Origin: Moraxella ovis
Lineage (GTDB): Bacteria > Pseudomonadota > Gammaproteobacteria > Pseudomonadales > Moraxellaceae
Assembly: GCF_900453105.1 (NCBI RefSeq)
Contig: NZ_UGPW01000001.1
Coordinates: forward strand, 1,488,001-1,552,000
Length of the DNA stretch: 64,000 nucleotides
Reading direction: 5' to 3'
The position numbers were made by a program, and so were the translations under genes. The notes under the pieces are model-generated. The model was given only the letters and a program-made list of their open reading frames with translations. It made no database searches and was not told where the DNA came from. Each line of letters begins with the position of its first letter. The first letter of the stretch is position 1. Below are positions 1-9,684 of the stretch, one piece after another.

Positions 1-1559
1 CGATGCTTGCGGAATTGCTTTTGGCTGATGCCCATCAGATTAGCAATGCGCAGATCGCTCATGCCTTTACGCTTAAACTTACGGATATTATCAGCGTCTA
101 GGTCGCCAAAGCCTAGCGATTTAATTTCATTCTCGATTTTTACGATGTCTTCGATTTGGATCAAGAACCAACGATCAATCTTCGTCAATTCAAACACATC
201 CTCCAAGCTAAAGCCATGACGGAACGCTTCAGCGATATAGAAAATACGCTCAGGTGTAGGAATGCTTAGACGGTTCTTAATCTCTGATTCAATGGCGTGA
301 GTTGATTTGCCAGTCAGATCGACGATCTCATCAAAACCTGTCGCACCCGTCTCAAGGCCGCGCAATGCTTTTTGCATTGATTCTTGGAAATTACGTCCGA
401 TTGCCATCACCTCACCCACAGATTTCATCTGCGTGGTCAGCGTTGGCTCAGCTTGCGGGAATTTTTCAAAGTTAAAGCGTGGCACTTTGGTAACCACATA
501 GTCAATCGATGGCTCGAATGATGCAGGTGTCTTACCGCCTGTGATGTCATTCTTAAGCTCATCTAGCGTATAGCCGACTGCCAGCTTGGCAGCGATCTTC
601 GCGATCGGGAAGCCAGTTGCCTTTGATGCCAATGCAGATGAACGGCTGACACGTGGGTTCATCTCGATGACCACCATGCGACCATTATCAGGGTTGATGC
701 CGAATTGGACGTTTGAACCGCCCGTCTCTACGCCGATCTCACGCAGTACAGCGATAGATGCGTTACGCATGAGCTGATATTCTTTGTCGGTGAGGGTCTG
801 AGCAGGTGCGACAGTGATGGAGTCGCCTGTGTGTACACCCATCGGGTCAAAGTTCTCGATAGAGCAGACGATGATGCAGTTGTCTTTTTTGTCACGCACC
901 ACTTCCATCTCATATTCTTTCCAGCCGATTAGGCTCTCATCGATCAGAAGCTGATGCGTTGGTGATAAGTCAAAACCACGCTCACAAATCTCAATAAATT
1001 CTTCTTTGTTATAAGCGATACCACCGCCAGAGCCACCCATGGTGAACGATGGACGGATGATTACAGGAAAGCCAAAGCGTGATTGAATCTCAAGCGCCTG
1101 CTCCATCGTCTCAGCGATGTCTGCGCGTGGGCACTCTAGGCCAATTTTCTTCATGGCTTTGTCGAACAATTCGCGGTCTTCAGCCTTTTCGATGGCTTCT
1201 TTGGTCGCGCCGATCAGTTCACAGCCATACTTGGCAAGCACGCCATACTTATCTAGGTCTAGCGCACAGTTCAGTGCTGTCTGACCACCCATCGTTGGTA
1301 GGATTGCATCTGGGCGTTCTTTTTTGATAATGCGCTCAACTGTCTGCCAAGTGATCGGCTCGATGTAGGTCGCATCCGCCATTGCAGGGTCGGTCATGAT
1401 GGTCGCTGGGTTTGAGTTCACTAGGATAACTCGGTAGCCTTCTTCTTTTAAGGCTTTACAGGCTTGGGCACCCGAATAGTCAAACTCACAGGCTTGACCG
1501 ATGACAATGGGGCCTGCACCGATGATTAGAATGGATTGTATGTCGTTACGTTTTGGCAT
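1..1559 (-). CDS. carB: Carbamoyl-phosphate synthase large subunit, partial (C-terminus off window)
   Basis: CarB makes carbamoyl phosphate from bicarbonate, ATP and ammonia passed on by CarA; the product feeds pyrimidine and arginine synthesis in the cytoplasm. The reverse complement opens with [20 protein letters not shown], the standard CarB N-terminus with its glycine-rich nucleotide-binding loop. The frame stays open for about 519 codons to the window edge, roughly half of a usual 1,070-residue protein, so only the first ATP-grasp half is present. The small gene at 1637-2017 and carA lie upstream on the same strand. pyrC and argG elsewhere in the window use the same product. The identification is secure; only the missing end is unknown. 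Confidence 0.96.
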   Translation of the reverse strand, partial: MPKRNDIQSILIIGAGPIVIGQACEFDYSGAQACKALKEEGYRVILVNSNPATIMTDPAMADATYIEPITWQTVERIIKKERPDAILPTMGGQTALNCALDLDKYGVLAKYGCELIGATKEAIEKAEDRELFDKAMKKIGLECPRADIAETMEQALEIQSRFGFPVIIRPSFTMGGSGGGIAYNKEEFIEICERGFDLSPTHQLLIDESLIGWKEYEMEVVRDKKDNCIIVCSIENFDPMGVHTGDSITVAPAQTLTDKEYQLMRNASIAVLREIGVETGGSNVQFGINPDNGRMVVIEMNPRVSRSSALASKATGFPIAKIAAKLAVGYTLDELKNDITGGKTPASFEPSIDYVVTKVPRFNFEKFPQAEPTLTTQMKSVGEVMAIGRNFQESMQKALRGLETGATGFDEIVDLTGKSTHAIESEIKNRLSIPTPERIFYIAEAFRHGFSLEDVFELTKIDRWFLIQIEDIVKIENEIKSLGFGDLDADNIRKFKRKGMSDLRIANLMGISQKQFRKH

Positions 1560-1636
1560 GCGTTAGCTTCTCTTATTTTAAATTCAAAAAATTGATGGTT
1601 TTCCAGTGTTGGAATTTTAGCTTAGATCAAAAGCGG

Positions 1637-2017
1637 TCAGTGATCTTTGCACTGCTCTACATATATTTCTTTTAACTCATTTTCACTTGGTGGATAAACA
1701 TCGTACCAATTAAAAGCATACACTTTTTCTCTTATTGATTGCAAATCATCATCGAAAAGTATACCTTCACCTGGCAATCCTGTTTTTTCATTAACAACCA
1801 AAACTGTTAATGGTGGTAGATCATATTTATTACAAAAATGTGCAATATACCCTAAGATGTGTGCTAGTACACCTTGAGCTGGCTTTTCATACATACTCTG
1901 AGATAGAGTTTTATATGTATGAGTTTGCCTATTCATTGCTGTAGAGATTAATATCTGCCAAGCTTGCAAAGCTCTTGCTGGATGAGTTGCTTCTTCACTG
2001 AATTTTTTCACAACCAT
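1637..2017 (-). CDS. Hypothetical protein between carA and carB (126 aa)
   Basis: I do not recognise a named family. The protein is soluble, with no signal peptide or membrane segment. Its N-terminal half (HPARALQAWQILI, then TYKTLSQSMYEK) reads like a small helical or winged-helix domain, and its C-terminal half has a conserved-looking stretch (LPPLTVLVVNEKTGLPGEG) followed by FNWYDVYPPSENEL. The ATG at 2017 directly abuts a GGGGA, so a GTG two codons later (2011), with that GGGGA six bases upstream, is the better-spaced start. The gene is visibly more AT-rich than carA and carB on either side, which suggests later insertion. It probably shares the car transcript. Function unknown. Confidence 0.7.
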   Translation of the reverse strand: MVVKKFSEEATHPARALQAWQILISTAMNRQTHTYKTLSQSMYEKPAQGVLAHILGYIAHFCNKYDLPPLTVLVVNEKTGLPGEGILFDDDLQSIREKVYAFNWYDVYPPSENELKEIYVEQCKDH

Positions 2018-2071
2018 TCCCCATTTGTAGACGAATCAAGATAGGTAAATTTAATACAGTAGAGCTAGGTA

Positions 2072-3271
2072 TTAAGCCTTAGCTTTTTCCATCTCACTCA
2101 CAAAGCGATCAAACAACACAGCGCAATCATGCGGACCAGGGCTGGCTTCTGGGTGTCCTTGGAAACTAAATGCTGAGTGATCGGTCAGCTCGATGCCTTG
2201 GTTTGATCCATCGAATAATGAACGATGAGTCACACGCACGTTGCTAGGCAGGCTATCTTCATCCACACAGAAACCGTGGTTTTGGCTGGTGATCATCACT
2301 GTACCATCGATGATGTTTTGTACAGGATGGTTGGCGCCATGATGGCCAAATTTCATCTTGATGGTTTGCGCGCCACTTGCCAAAGCCAATAGCTGATGAC
2401 CTAAACAAATACCAAATACAGGAATGTCCGTATTAGTAATCACGTGACGAATCGCATCGATGGCATAAGTACATGGTTCTGGATCACCAGGACCATTAGA
2501 TAGGAAGATACCATCTGGGTTATGTTTTAGAACTTCATCAATCGGTGTGGTCGCAGGCACTACCGTCACATGACAGCCGCGATCGGCGAGCATTCTAAGG
2601 ATGTTCGTCTTAACACCAAAGTCATATGCCACGATATTAAAGTGCTGCTCAATATCCGTACCAATCTTGGCAAAACGGCCGCCAGTTTCGGTAATCTTGG
2701 CATTTCGACCGTCGTGCGCCAGCTCCCATGAACCCTCTGTCCACTCATAGCCGTCTTGGTCGCAGCATACTTTTGCCAGATCCAAACCCTTCATGCTTGG
2801 TGCATTTTTTGCCAGTTCGATTGCTTTTTGTTCGTCAATCTCGCCATTAGCATCAGCTGTTAGGATACAGCCGTTTTGGGCGCCGGTATTACGAAGTAGT
2901 GCGGTTAGACGACGCGTATCGATGTCACCAATCGCCACCACGCCGTGTGAGATTAGGTATTCGCTTAATGACTGATCAGCACGGAAGTTACTGTGCAGTA
3001 GTGGCAGATCACGGATGATCAGACCGCTCGCCCACACCTTATGAATGCGACCCGATTCGCTGTCTTCGCTGTTGCAGCCTGTGTTACCGATGTGCGGATA
3101 GGTCAAGGTGACCATCTGATTGGCATAGCTTGGGTCGGTTAGAATTTCTTGATAGCCTGTCATGGCGGTGTTAAAGACAACTTCACCTGTCGTCTGACCG
3201 TCTGCACCGATGCTTACACCACGAAAAATGGTTCCGTCAGCTAAGGCTAAAATGGCTTTTTTTGTTGTCAT
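2072..3271 (-). CDS. carA: Carbamoyl-phosphate synthase small subunit
   Basis: CarA is the glutamine amidotransferase subunit that hydrolyses glutamine and channels ammonia to CarB. The 399-residue length is normal. The N-terminal CPSase domain begins [16 protein letters not shown] and includes the typical [18 protein letters not shown] block. The C-terminal class I GATase domain shows the nucleophile-elbow motif [14 protein letters not shown], with the catalytic Cys, and the His/Glu pair in [13 protein letters not shown]. It is the first gene of the car cluster; the upstream 315 bp should hold its promoter. A 126-codon unknown gene separates it from carB. Start chosen at the ATG that begins the family alignment. 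Confidence 0.97.
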   Translation of the reverse strand: MTTKKAILALADGTIFRGVSIGADGQTTGEVVFNTAMTGYQEILTDPSYANQMVTLTYPHIGNTGCNSEDSESGRIHKVWASGLIIRDLPLLHSNFRADQSLSEYLISHGVVAIGDIDTRRLTALLRNTGAQNGCILTADANGEIDEQKAIELAKNAPSMKGLDLAKVCCDQDGYEWTEGSWELAHDGRNAKITETGGRFAKIGTDIEQHFNIVAYDFGVKTNILRMLADRGCHVTVVPATTPIDEVLKHNPDGIFLSNGPGDPEPCTYAIDAIRHVITNTDIPVFGICLGHQLLALASGAQTIKMKFGHHGANHPVQNIIDGTVMITSQNHGFCVDEDSLPSNVRVTHRSLFDGSNQGIELTDHSAFSFQGHPEASPGPHDCAVLFDRFVSEMEKAKA

Positions 3272-3524
3272 GACACGCTCCGAACATGAATGGTGTGAGA
3301 TTACTTGTTATAAAAATTTGAAATGAGGTGAGTGCAGGATGGGCAAATTTTAGACAAAATTTTTTGGCAAATACGCCACACTTTATCAAATCATACACCC
3401 ATAAAAAAGCGAACAACTTAGAAAAATCAAATAACTTAACTTGCAAGATAGGCAAAATTTAAGTTATCTTTTTTCATGGTCGCTCGCTTTGGCACAGATT
3501 TGAGTTATTATACATAACTTTACA
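3272..3524 (-). promoter_or_regulatory. carA: Upstream region of carA, no gene
   Basis: This AT-rich gap between the DUF475 gene terminator and carA contains no credible coding frame. By position it should carry the carA promoter and any pyrimidine or arginine control site. I see no clear ARG-box or leader peptide and cannot assign the -35 and -10 elements with confidence. Confidence 0.35.
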
Positions 3525-3568
3525 AAAAATGGCTAGCGCTTTTTACATTTTTTGCCCTAGCCATTTTT
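3525..3568 (-). terminator. Rho-independent terminator of the DUF475 gene
   Basis: A 12-bp perfect stem (AAAAATGGCTAG at 3525-3536 pairing with 3557-3568) has a 20-nt loop. On the minus strand it is followed by a T-rich run, and it lies about 19 bp past the stop codon of the DUF475 gene. Confidence 0.75.
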
Positions 3569-3586
3569 ATTTTGAAGATGATTTGC

Positions 3587-4660
3587 CTAAGTCGGATTTC
3601 GTCTGTTATATTGGATGGAGTTATACACCGACAGCGCGATGAATGCCACACCAATCAGACCTGTTACGATCTCGGGCACGTGGAATTTGGTTGATAACAG
3701 CATGATGATCGCCAGCGCACCGATGGCATAATGCGCACCGTGTTCTAGATAGACGAATTCACTCAGTGTGCCTTTGTCCACTAGATAAATCGTCATCGAA
3801 CGCACGAACATCGCACCGATGGCAAGGCCGATCATGATGATCACGACATCGTTAGTGATGGCAAATGCGCCAATCACCCCATCAAAACTAAAAGACGCAT
3901 CCAGCACTTCTAGATACATAAAGCCTGCGATACCACCCTTTAGGATGGCTGGTGACACGCCTGCGGTGTTGGCGATAGGATTACCCTTGGCATCATACAC
4001 GATCTCGTCAGGATTGCTCTCACCTTCTAGTAGCGTTGATAGCACGCTTACGCCTAGATATGCCAAGATACCCCAGATCCCTGCGACCAGAACGACACCC
4101 TCTTTGGCTTCATCCACCCAGCTCATCGAAATCATGAGTACAACCAATGCGACAAACACACTCATCGCATCCACCTTGCCAAACTTCACCAATCGTGACT
4201 CTAGCCAACTAAACCAATGAACGTCTTTATCACCGAACATGAATTTTAGGAACACTAACAACAAGAACATCCCACCAAACGCAGAAATCTCCGCATGATG
4301 CGCGTTCAGATGCTCAGAATATTTGGTAGGATTGTTAAGCGCCAAATCAATCACTTCAAGCATGCCTAGATTGGCAGTCACCGCCACGATGACGATGGGA
4401 AATACCAAGCGCATGCCAAATACCGCGATCAACATCCCAACGGTTAAGAAAATCTTTTTCCAAAAATCATTCCAGCCCTTTAGGATAGAAGCGTTTACCA
4501 CGGCGTTATCAAAAGACAGTGACACTTCCATAACCGCCAAAATCGCGGTCACGCCCAGCGCCACGAGCATGCCTGACATACCGCCGCGCGAATAACCCCA
4601 CCACGCAGCGATAAAGAAACACACAATTGTAAAAATAATATCAAATAAAAAATGTCGCAT
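3587..4660 (-). CDS. DUF475 / TerC-like integral membrane protein (357 aa)
   Basis: This polytopic inner-membrane protein belongs to the DUF475 group (COG2899), distantly related to TerC. The biochemical role is unsettled; metal-ion or tellurite-related functions are suggested for relatives. About nine hydrophobic segments are visible, with the family's acidic membrane motifs VMEVSLSFDNAVVNA near the N-terminus and EVLDASFSFDGVIGAFA in the second half; the paired FDN/FDG aspartates resemble TerC. The reading frame stays open upstream through tRNA-Leu, but that extension is only tRNA sequence read as protein. The start at 4660 has AAGG seven bases upstream and matches the usual family length. 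A terminator follows the gene. Confidence 0.85.
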   Translation of the reverse strand: MRHFLFDIIFTIVCFFIAAWWGYSRGGMSGMLVALGVTAILAVMEVSLSFDNAVVNASILKGWNDFWKKIFLTVGMLIAVFGMRLVFPIVIVAVTANLGMLEVIDLALNNPTKYSEHLNAHHAEISAFGGMFLLLVFLKFMFGDKDVHWFSWLESRLVKFGKVDAMSVFVALVVLMISMSWVDEAKEGVVLVAGIWGILAYLGVSVLSTLLEGESNPDEIVYDAKGNPIANTAGVSPAILKGGIAGFMYLEVLDASFSFDGVIGAFAITNDVVIIMIGLAIGAMFVRSMTIYLVDKGTLSEFVYLEHGAHYAIGALAIIMLLSTKFHVPEIVTGLIGVAFIALSVYNSIQYNRRNPT

Positions 4661-4699
4661 ATCAGACCTTATGCCAAATTTTCGTTTAGGCATACAAAG

Positions 4700-4730
4700 A
4701 AAACCAATAATCGTCTGATTATTGGTTTTT
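4700..4730 (-). terminator. Terminator after tRNA-Leu
   Basis: A perfect 13-bp stem (AAAACCAATAATC at 4700-4712 with 4717-4729) closes on a 4-nt loop just downstream of the tRNA-Leu 3' end. The T-run is part of the stem. It separates the tRNA transcript from the DUF475 gene. Confidence 0.7.
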
Positions 4731-4734
4731 AATA

Positions 4735-4819
4735 TGGTGGGGACGGAGAGACTCGAACTCTCACACCTCGCGGCGCTGGAACCTAAATCCAGTGCGTCTA
4801 CCAATTCCGCCACGTCCCC
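4735..4819 (-). tRNA. tRNA-Leu (anticodon UAG)
   Basis: On the minus strand an 85-nt cloverleaf starts GGGGACGTGGCGGAATTGGT and ends in encoded CCA. The acceptor stem GGGGACG pairs with CGTCCCC. The anticodon stem CTGGA/TCCAG encloses the loop TTTAGGT, giving UAG, which reads CUN leucine codons. A long variable arm (GCGCCGCGAGGTG region) marks a class II tRNA, and the T-arm has GTTCGAGTC. A strong hairpin follows. One of the six reading frames across it encodes MAELVDALDLGSSAARCES, a common spurious N-terminal extension of the downstream gene. Confidence 0.97.
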
Positions 4820-4927
4820 AAGTTGTCTATCTAGACTATCTGTCGATGTCGTCTTGATGGGCGTATTATATACGACTTTTAAAATTTGGCAAGTATTTTT
4901 TGCTAAAAATTTTAAAAATTTTATAAG

Positions 4928-5542
4928 TTATTGATTTAAAATATCTTTTGAATTAATAAATTTCACCCCAACGCCCGTCATGTCCGCCATCGCCTTATCC
5001 AGCGATCCATTTATATCTATCGGGGCAGTGGCGTCCATGATGACCGTGCAATCAAACCCAAACGCTACGGCATCTATCGCCGTCCACGCCACACAAAAAT
5101 CGGTGGCGATACCCACCACATACACGCTATCTATGCCCCGCTCATGAAGATAGCTCGCCAGCCCCGTTTTGGTCGCCCTGTCGGCTTCCATAAATGCCGA
5201 ATAGCTGTCTATGTGGCGATGATAGCCTTTGCGAATGATAAGCTGGGCTTTATCGGCTTGCAAATCAGCATGAAAAAGAGCGTCCGATGTCCCTTGTACA
5301 CAGTGAGCATTCCATAGAACCTGCGTACCATAGGGTAGTTCTATCGTGTCAAACAGGGCTTTGCCGTCATGATTTTGGTAAAATGAAATGTGGTCGGCAG
5401 GGTGATAATCTTGGGTCAAAATCACGGTATCAAAATGAGCAATCAAGCGGTTAATCGTGGGGATAATCATATGGCTGTTTGCCACCGTCAGATTGCCGCC
5501 GACAAAGCCATTTTGTACATCCACAACCAATAGAGCTTTCAT
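4928..5542 (-). CDS. pncA: Nicotinamidase / isochorismatase-family cysteine hydrolase (204 aa)
   Basis: The enzyme likely converts nicotinamide to nicotinate for NAD salvage. The 204 residues open with MKALLVVDVQNGFVGG, where the Asp is the first catalytic residue. Motif ILTQDYHPADHISF carries the metal-ligand Asp and His residues. Lys appears in IIRKGYHRHIDSYSAF, and the nucleophilic Cys in VVGIATDFCVAWTAIDA; together these form the Asp-Lys-Cys triad of PncA. Start 5542 was chosen because AAGGA lies six bases upstream; a longer frame reaches into the fpr stop. The fpr-like gene is just upstream on the same strand, 29 bp away, so the two are probably cotranscribed. Confidence in the family is high; the exact substrate is inferred from the motifs. 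Confidence 0.85.
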   Translation of the reverse strand: MKALLVVDVQNGFVGGNLTVANSHMIIPTINRLIAHFDTVILTQDYHPADHISFYQNHDGKALFDTIELPYGTQVLWNAHCVQGTSDALFHADLQADKAQLIIRKGYHRHIDSYSAFMEADRATKTGLASYLHERGIDSVYVVGIATDFCVAWTAIDAVAFGFDCTVIMDATAPIDINGSLDKAMADMTGVGVKFINSKDILNQ

Positions 5543-5571
5543 AAACATTCCTTTATAATATCTTTTAAAAC

Positions 5572-6384
5572 TTACCAATAATTCTCCACCGCAATATTAC
5601 CCACCCCGCGACGGTTCATCGTTAAACCTTTGACTTTTAAAGCTTCCTTGGTGTCATCCACCATCTGTGGATTGCCGCAGAGCATCACATGTGAAGTCTC
5701 TGGGTTTAGCGGTATGGTGGCATGATTTTCTAACTCGCCATTTGTGATCAGCGTAGGCAGTCTGTCATGCAGACAGTCAGCCACATCTTCACGAGTCACG
5801 ATGGGAACAAAGTGAAAACGCGCCGCATTCTCTACAAGCTCACCAAAGCTTGCCTGAAGTTCTTGAATCTTATCCATATAAGCCAGTTCTGCCTGTGTTC
5901 GCGCGCTGTATGCCAATACGATGTCGTCATAATTCTGCCAAGTATCAAGATCACCAAGCATCGATAAAAAAGGCGCAAGCCCTGTGCCTGTGGCAAGTAG
6001 CCATAGGTCTTTTGGGGCAGGCTCTTGATAGCGGGCAAGGGTCAAAAAACCAAAAGGCTCGGGGTTTAAGTATAGCGCGTCGCCGACTTGTAGGTGTTGT
6101 AATTGACAGGTGAACGCCCCATCGGGCACGACCACAGAGAAGAATTCTAAATGCTCATCATAAGGGGATGACACCACCGAGTAAGCACGAAAAATCTTGG
6201 CACTGATGGCAGGCTTGGGCTGATTGGCATTCGCCATCAATTCATCAGGAGCGACGCCCAAACGCACAAACTGCCCAGCATCGAAACGAAATCCATCCGG
6301 GCGTGTCGTGGTGAAGCTAAATAGCGTGGGCGACCAGACGGTCTTAGAGAGTACTTTGATGGGTGTGGCGTTCTGATCGGACAT
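5572..6384 (-). CDS. fpr: Ferredoxin/flavodoxin-NADP(+) reductase (270 aa)
   Basis: This is an FAD-containing reductase moving electrons between NADPH and ferredoxin or flavodoxin. The FAD-binding domain shows FDAGQFVRLGV and the RAYSVVSSPYDEHLEFF motif (RxYS, isoalloxazine contact). The NAD(P)-binding domain has WLLATGTGLAPFLSML, the THVMLCGNPQMVDD-type motif (here SHVMLCGNPQM) and a C-terminal aromatic end (VENYW), as in bacterial Fpr. Start at 6384 (MSDQNATPIKV) is preceded by AAGAGAA and fits the domain boundary; the frame extends a further 33 codons upstream into non-conserved sequence that overlaps the nuoN terminator. The pncA-type gene follows on the same strand. Confidence 0.9.
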   Translation of the reverse strand: MSDQNATPIKVLSKTVWSPTLFSFTTTRPDGFRFDAGQFVRLGVAPDELMANANQPKPAISAKIFRAYSVVSSPYDEHLEFFSVVVPDGAFTCQLQHLQVGDALYLNPEPFGFLTLARYQEPAPKDLWLLATGTGLAPFLSMLGDLDTWQNYDDIVLAYSARTQAELAYMDKIQELQASFGELVENAARFHFVPIVTREDVADCLHDRLPTLITNGELENHATIPLNPETSHVMLCGNPQMVDDTKEALKVKGLTMNRRGVGNIAVENYW

Positions 6385-6451
6385 TGTTATTCTCTTTATG
6401 ATTGATATAGTTGTCTTAAGTTCGATTTTAATTGTAACAATTTTATATAAA

Positions 6452-6480
6452 AAAACAAGTGCCCAACAGGACACTTGTTT
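6452..6480 (-). terminator. Terminator at the end of the nuo cluster
   Basis: A 9-bp stem (AAACAAGTG at 6453-6461 with CACTTGTTT at 6472-6480) is followed on the minus strand by a long T-rich tract. It lies about 25 bp beyond the nuoN stop codon. Confidence 0.8.
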
Positions 6481-6503
6481 CATACATTAATCAACGACGT
6501 ACC

Positions 6504-7976
6504 TTATTGAATGATGGCAAGCCCTGCCAAATTCATCAAACCATTTGGCAAAATACCAAAGAAAATGATAAGCGCAGTGACAACGAGCAGCATGATGCCC
6601 CCTGCTTTAATACCCCATTCGTGATGCACGTCAAATTCCAGATGCGCTTTGGGTCTTTGATACAGCTGGGTCAGTACGCGCAGATAATATGACAGACCAA
6701 TCGCACTGCCTAAGATCACAAACAATGCCGCCCAGAAGCGCATGCCTTGTACTGATGAGAAGATGATCATGAACTTCGTCATGAATCCTGCGGTTAATGG
6801 AATACCCGCCAATGACAGCAACATCATGGTCAAGACAGCCGTCAAGACAGGTCTGCGCCAGAATAACCCTTGATAAAACCTTAGATCATCCGCCTCGCCC
6901 GAGATAGACGTCCGCCCACGCTCTTTATAAGGGCTCGACATCAAGGTAATCACACCAAAGGCACCGATAGAAGTCAGTGCATACACCGCCATGTACATAC
7001 TAATCACGCCAGCACTGCCCGCACCAGCACTGAGCAGCGCAACCAAGGCATAACCAATGTGCGCAACCGAAGAATAGGCAAGCAGTCGCTTAAGGTTCGT
7101 TTGGCGAATGGCAAGCAAGTTACCCAGCAAGATCGACGCAGCAATGATTAATATCAGCACCCCGTAGAATGCATTGAGTTCTGTAATCATGGTGGTCGTC
7201 AAGAAGCGGATCGCCAATGCCATCATGGCAACCTTACTCACGCTCGCCAAGAATGCCGCCACAGGTGCAGGCGCACCCTCATAGACGTCAGACACCCACG
7301 CATGAAATGGCGCGGCTGACAGCTTAAAGGCGATTGCCACCACCATCATGATCGCACCGAGTGCAAACCACATGCTTGCCTGACCATGCACAAGTGCCAA
7401 CCCAAGCTCTTTAAAGCCCAATACGCCAGTATCAGCAAAGATAAATGCCATGCCCATAAGCAGTGTGGCGGACGCTGTGGCGGACAAGACCAGATACTTA
7501 AGACCAGACTCCAACGAACGCGAACGCATGAACGCATAAGCCAGCATGCCATACATCGGCACGGATAGTAGTTCTAGCGCCATAAAGAACGATGCCAAAT
7601 GCGTCGCACACGCCATCAACATCGCCCCAAGCGTGCTAATAAGCATGAGCAGATACAGCTCATCTTTATTATCAGTTAGCGTCTGGAAGTAGCCATAAGC
7701 CAAAGTACAGCAAGCCAAAGATGCAATTAGAATGATCGCAATGTTAAATACAGCAAAGCCATCCACCACAAATAGCATATTCGATGCGCCACTTGGCAAT
7801 ACGCCAAATGCTTGCGCGATTAGCGTGATGAGTGCGGCATTTAGTCCGATTACCGTTAAGGTCGCCGACCAAAAATGCGAACGCTTGATTGCGATGGCAA
7901 GCATGACGATTACTGCCGTCAGCGCAACGATCACCATCGGCGCTAGAGACATTAAGGATTCGATTAGATGATTCAT
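6504..7976 (-). CDS. nuoN: NADH-quinone oxidoreductase subunit N
   Basis: NuoN is one of three antiporter-like proton-pumping subunits of complex I in the inner membrane. The 490-residue product has about 14 hydrophobic segments and the Mrp-type core (FKLSAAPFHAWVSDVYEGAP, with Lys and His channel residues; LKRLLAYSSVAHIGYALVAL). The length is typical. It is the last nuo gene; nuoM ends 12 bp upstream, and a rho-independent terminator follows. Confidence 0.97.
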   Translation of the reverse strand: MNHLIESLMSLAPMVIVALTAVIVMLAIAIKRSHFWSATLTVIGLNAALITLIAQAFGVLPSGASNMLFVVDGFAVFNIAIILIASLACCTLAYGYFQTLTDNKDELYLLMLISTLGAMLMACATHLASFFMALELLSVPMYGMLAYAFMRSRSLESGLKYLVLSATASATLLMGMAFIFADTGVLGFKELGLALVHGQASMWFALGAIMMVVAIAFKLSAAPFHAWVSDVYEGAPAPVAAFLASVSKVAMMALAIRFLTTTMITELNAFYGVLILIIAASILLGNLLAIRQTNLKRLLAYSSVAHIGYALVALLSAGAGSAGVISMYMAVYALTSIGAFGVITLMSSPYKERGRTSISGEADDLRFYQGLFWRRPVLTAVLTMMLLSLAGIPLTAGFMTKFMIIFSSVQGMRFWAALFVILGSAIGLSYYLRVLTQLYQRPKAHLEFDVHHEWGIKAGGIMLLVVTALIIFFGILPNGLMNLAGLAIIQ

Positions 7977-7988
7977 GAAATTTTCTCC

Positions 7989-9683
7989 TTAATTACCATG
8001 CTTGCTGTGATCGTGTTCACCATGACCGTGTTCATGATGCTCATGTCCATGATGATGGTGATGTCCGTGGTGGTGATGGCGTCCATGCACATGATCAGCG
8101 ATGCCGTGCGGCGCGTTATGCTTGGCAGGCAGTTCATCAGCATACGCCTTAGCAATCCAGCTCATCGCAGAATCAGAGGTGTTTAGCACAGGCTGAGGAT
8201 ACAGACCAAGCCAGACCAGACCAATACCAAGAACGCTTAGTAGCGATAGCTCACGCTTACCCAGATCTCTTAGGCGGCCACCGTTTTCTTTGGCTAATTT
8301 TGGTGCGGTATTATCCCCAAAAAGTGCCTTATAAATCAAAATCAACGAATACAATCCGCCAAGCACAAGGCTAATTGTCGCAAGCACCACAATCACAGGA
8401 TACTGATCGAACGAACCAACCAAAATCAAAATCTCGCCGATAAAGTTGCCCGTACCAGGGATGCCAAGCAATGCCGCACAGAAGAACATCAGTAGCGGCG
8501 CAAAATAGCGAAATTGACCCCACATACCGCCCATCAAGTTCAGATCGCGCGTATGCAGACGCTCATAAAGCTGACCCGCCATGATGAACAGTGCCGCACT
8601 AGATAAACCGTGAGCGAGCATTTGCACCATCAAGCCCTGTAGCGAGATGATATTGCCAGCATAAATGGCAAGCAGGGCAAAGCCCATGTGTGAGATACTG
8701 GTATAGGCAAGCAGGCGCTTGATGTCGGTTTGGGCAAATGCCAAAAATGCCCCATAAAAAATCCCAATCGCCCCTAAAACTATCGCCACAGGGGCAAATT
8801 CAGCAGATGCGGTGGGAAATAACGGCAATACAAAACGCAGCAAACCAAACGCCGCCGTCTTAATCAAAATCCCCGCCAAGTCCACCGAACCTGCTGTTGG
8901 GGCTTGGGCGTGGGCATCAGGTAGCCAGCCATGTAACGGAAATACGGGCAATTTGACTGCAAAGCCGATAAAAAAGCACAGCATGATGGCATATTCCCAT
9001 TTGCCCAAATCCAGTCCCAACAAATCATGATACGCAAAACTTAGCACGCCTGTTTGACTAAAATGAATGATGACCAGCATCAAGATGCCGATGAGCATAA
9101 TCAGCCCAGATACTTGGGTGTAGATAAAAAACTTCGTGGCGGCGTATTCTTTGGTCTTACCGCCTGTGGCGTTATGTCCCCACAAGGCAATCAAAAAGTA
9201 AATTGGCAATAGCATGAGTTCCCAAAAGAAAAAGAAAAGGAACAAATCAATCGCCAAAAAGACACCGATGACACCGCCCAATGACCATAATAGGTTAAGA
9301 TGGAAAAATCCCACTCGGCGGGTAATCTCGCCCCACGAACAGCCGACCGCCATAACACCCAAAAATGCCGTCAACGCAATCATGAGCAGCGACAAACCAT
9401 CCATCGCCAGATGAAAGTTAATGCCCAAAGACGCAATCCAAGGCACAATAAACTCAGCCGCCCATGGTAATGCGCCGTCCTCGGCTGCATCATTTGTTAC
9501 GATAAGACTGCCAAAGTCGCCCTGTTGCCACAGTACCAAACTCACCCCAAAGGTGGCAAGCATGGCAAATAACGCTATCCAACGTGGCAATTTGTCGTTT
9601 ACTTTTTCAATCAGCCAACACAAAAATCCCGCCACAAAAGGAATGGCAATCAATGTCGGCAAAAGCCAATTTTGTTCCATCAT
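7989..9683 (-). CDS. nuoM: NADH-quinone oxidoreductase subunit M, with histidine-rich tail
   Basis: NuoM is a proton-pumping antiporter-like subunit of complex I. The 564-residue protein has the conserved core FAVKLPVFPLHGWLPDAHAQAP and DIKRLLAYTSISHMGFALL. After the last membrane segment there is a tail of roughly 45 residues with about 20 histidines (for example GRHHHHGHHHHHGHEHHEHG), ending HSKHGN. Usual NuoM proteins of about 500-530 residues lack this. The tail may bind metal, or it may simply be tolerated low-complexity sequence. nuoL ends one base before the nuoM start, indicating tight coupling. Confidence 0.96.
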   Translation of the reverse strand: MMEQNWLLPTLIAIPFVAGFLCWLIEKVNDKLPRWIALFAMLATFGVSLVLWQQGDFGSLIVTNDAAEDGALPWAAEFIVPWIASLGINFHLAMDGLSLLMIALTAFLGVMAVGCSWGEITRRVGFFHLNLLWSLGGVIGVFLAIDLFLFFFFWELMLLPIYFLIALWGHNATGGKTKEYAATKFFIYTQVSGLIMLIGILMLVIIHFSQTGVLSFAYHDLLGLDLGKWEYAIMLCFFIGFAVKLPVFPLHGWLPDAHAQAPTAGSVDLAGILIKTAAFGLLRFVLPLFPTASAEFAPVAIVLGAIGIFYGAFLAFAQTDIKRLLAYTSISHMGFALLAIYAGNIISLQGLMVQMLAHGLSSAALFIMAGQLYERLHTRDLNLMGGMWGQFRYFAPLLMFFCAALLGIPGTGNFIGEILILVGSFDQYPVIVVLATISLVLGGLYSLILIYKALFGDNTAPKLAKENGGRLRDLGKRELSLLSVLGIGLVWLGLYPQPVLNTSDSAMSWIAKAYADELPAKHNAPHGIADHVHGRHHHHGHHHHHGHEHHEHGHGEHDHSKHGN

Positions 9684-9684
9684 C

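Noticed and set aside
3587..4813. 408-codon version of the DUF475 gene
   Set aside because: Its first part is tRNA-Leu plus terminator; the start at 4660 has a ribosome site and the family length.
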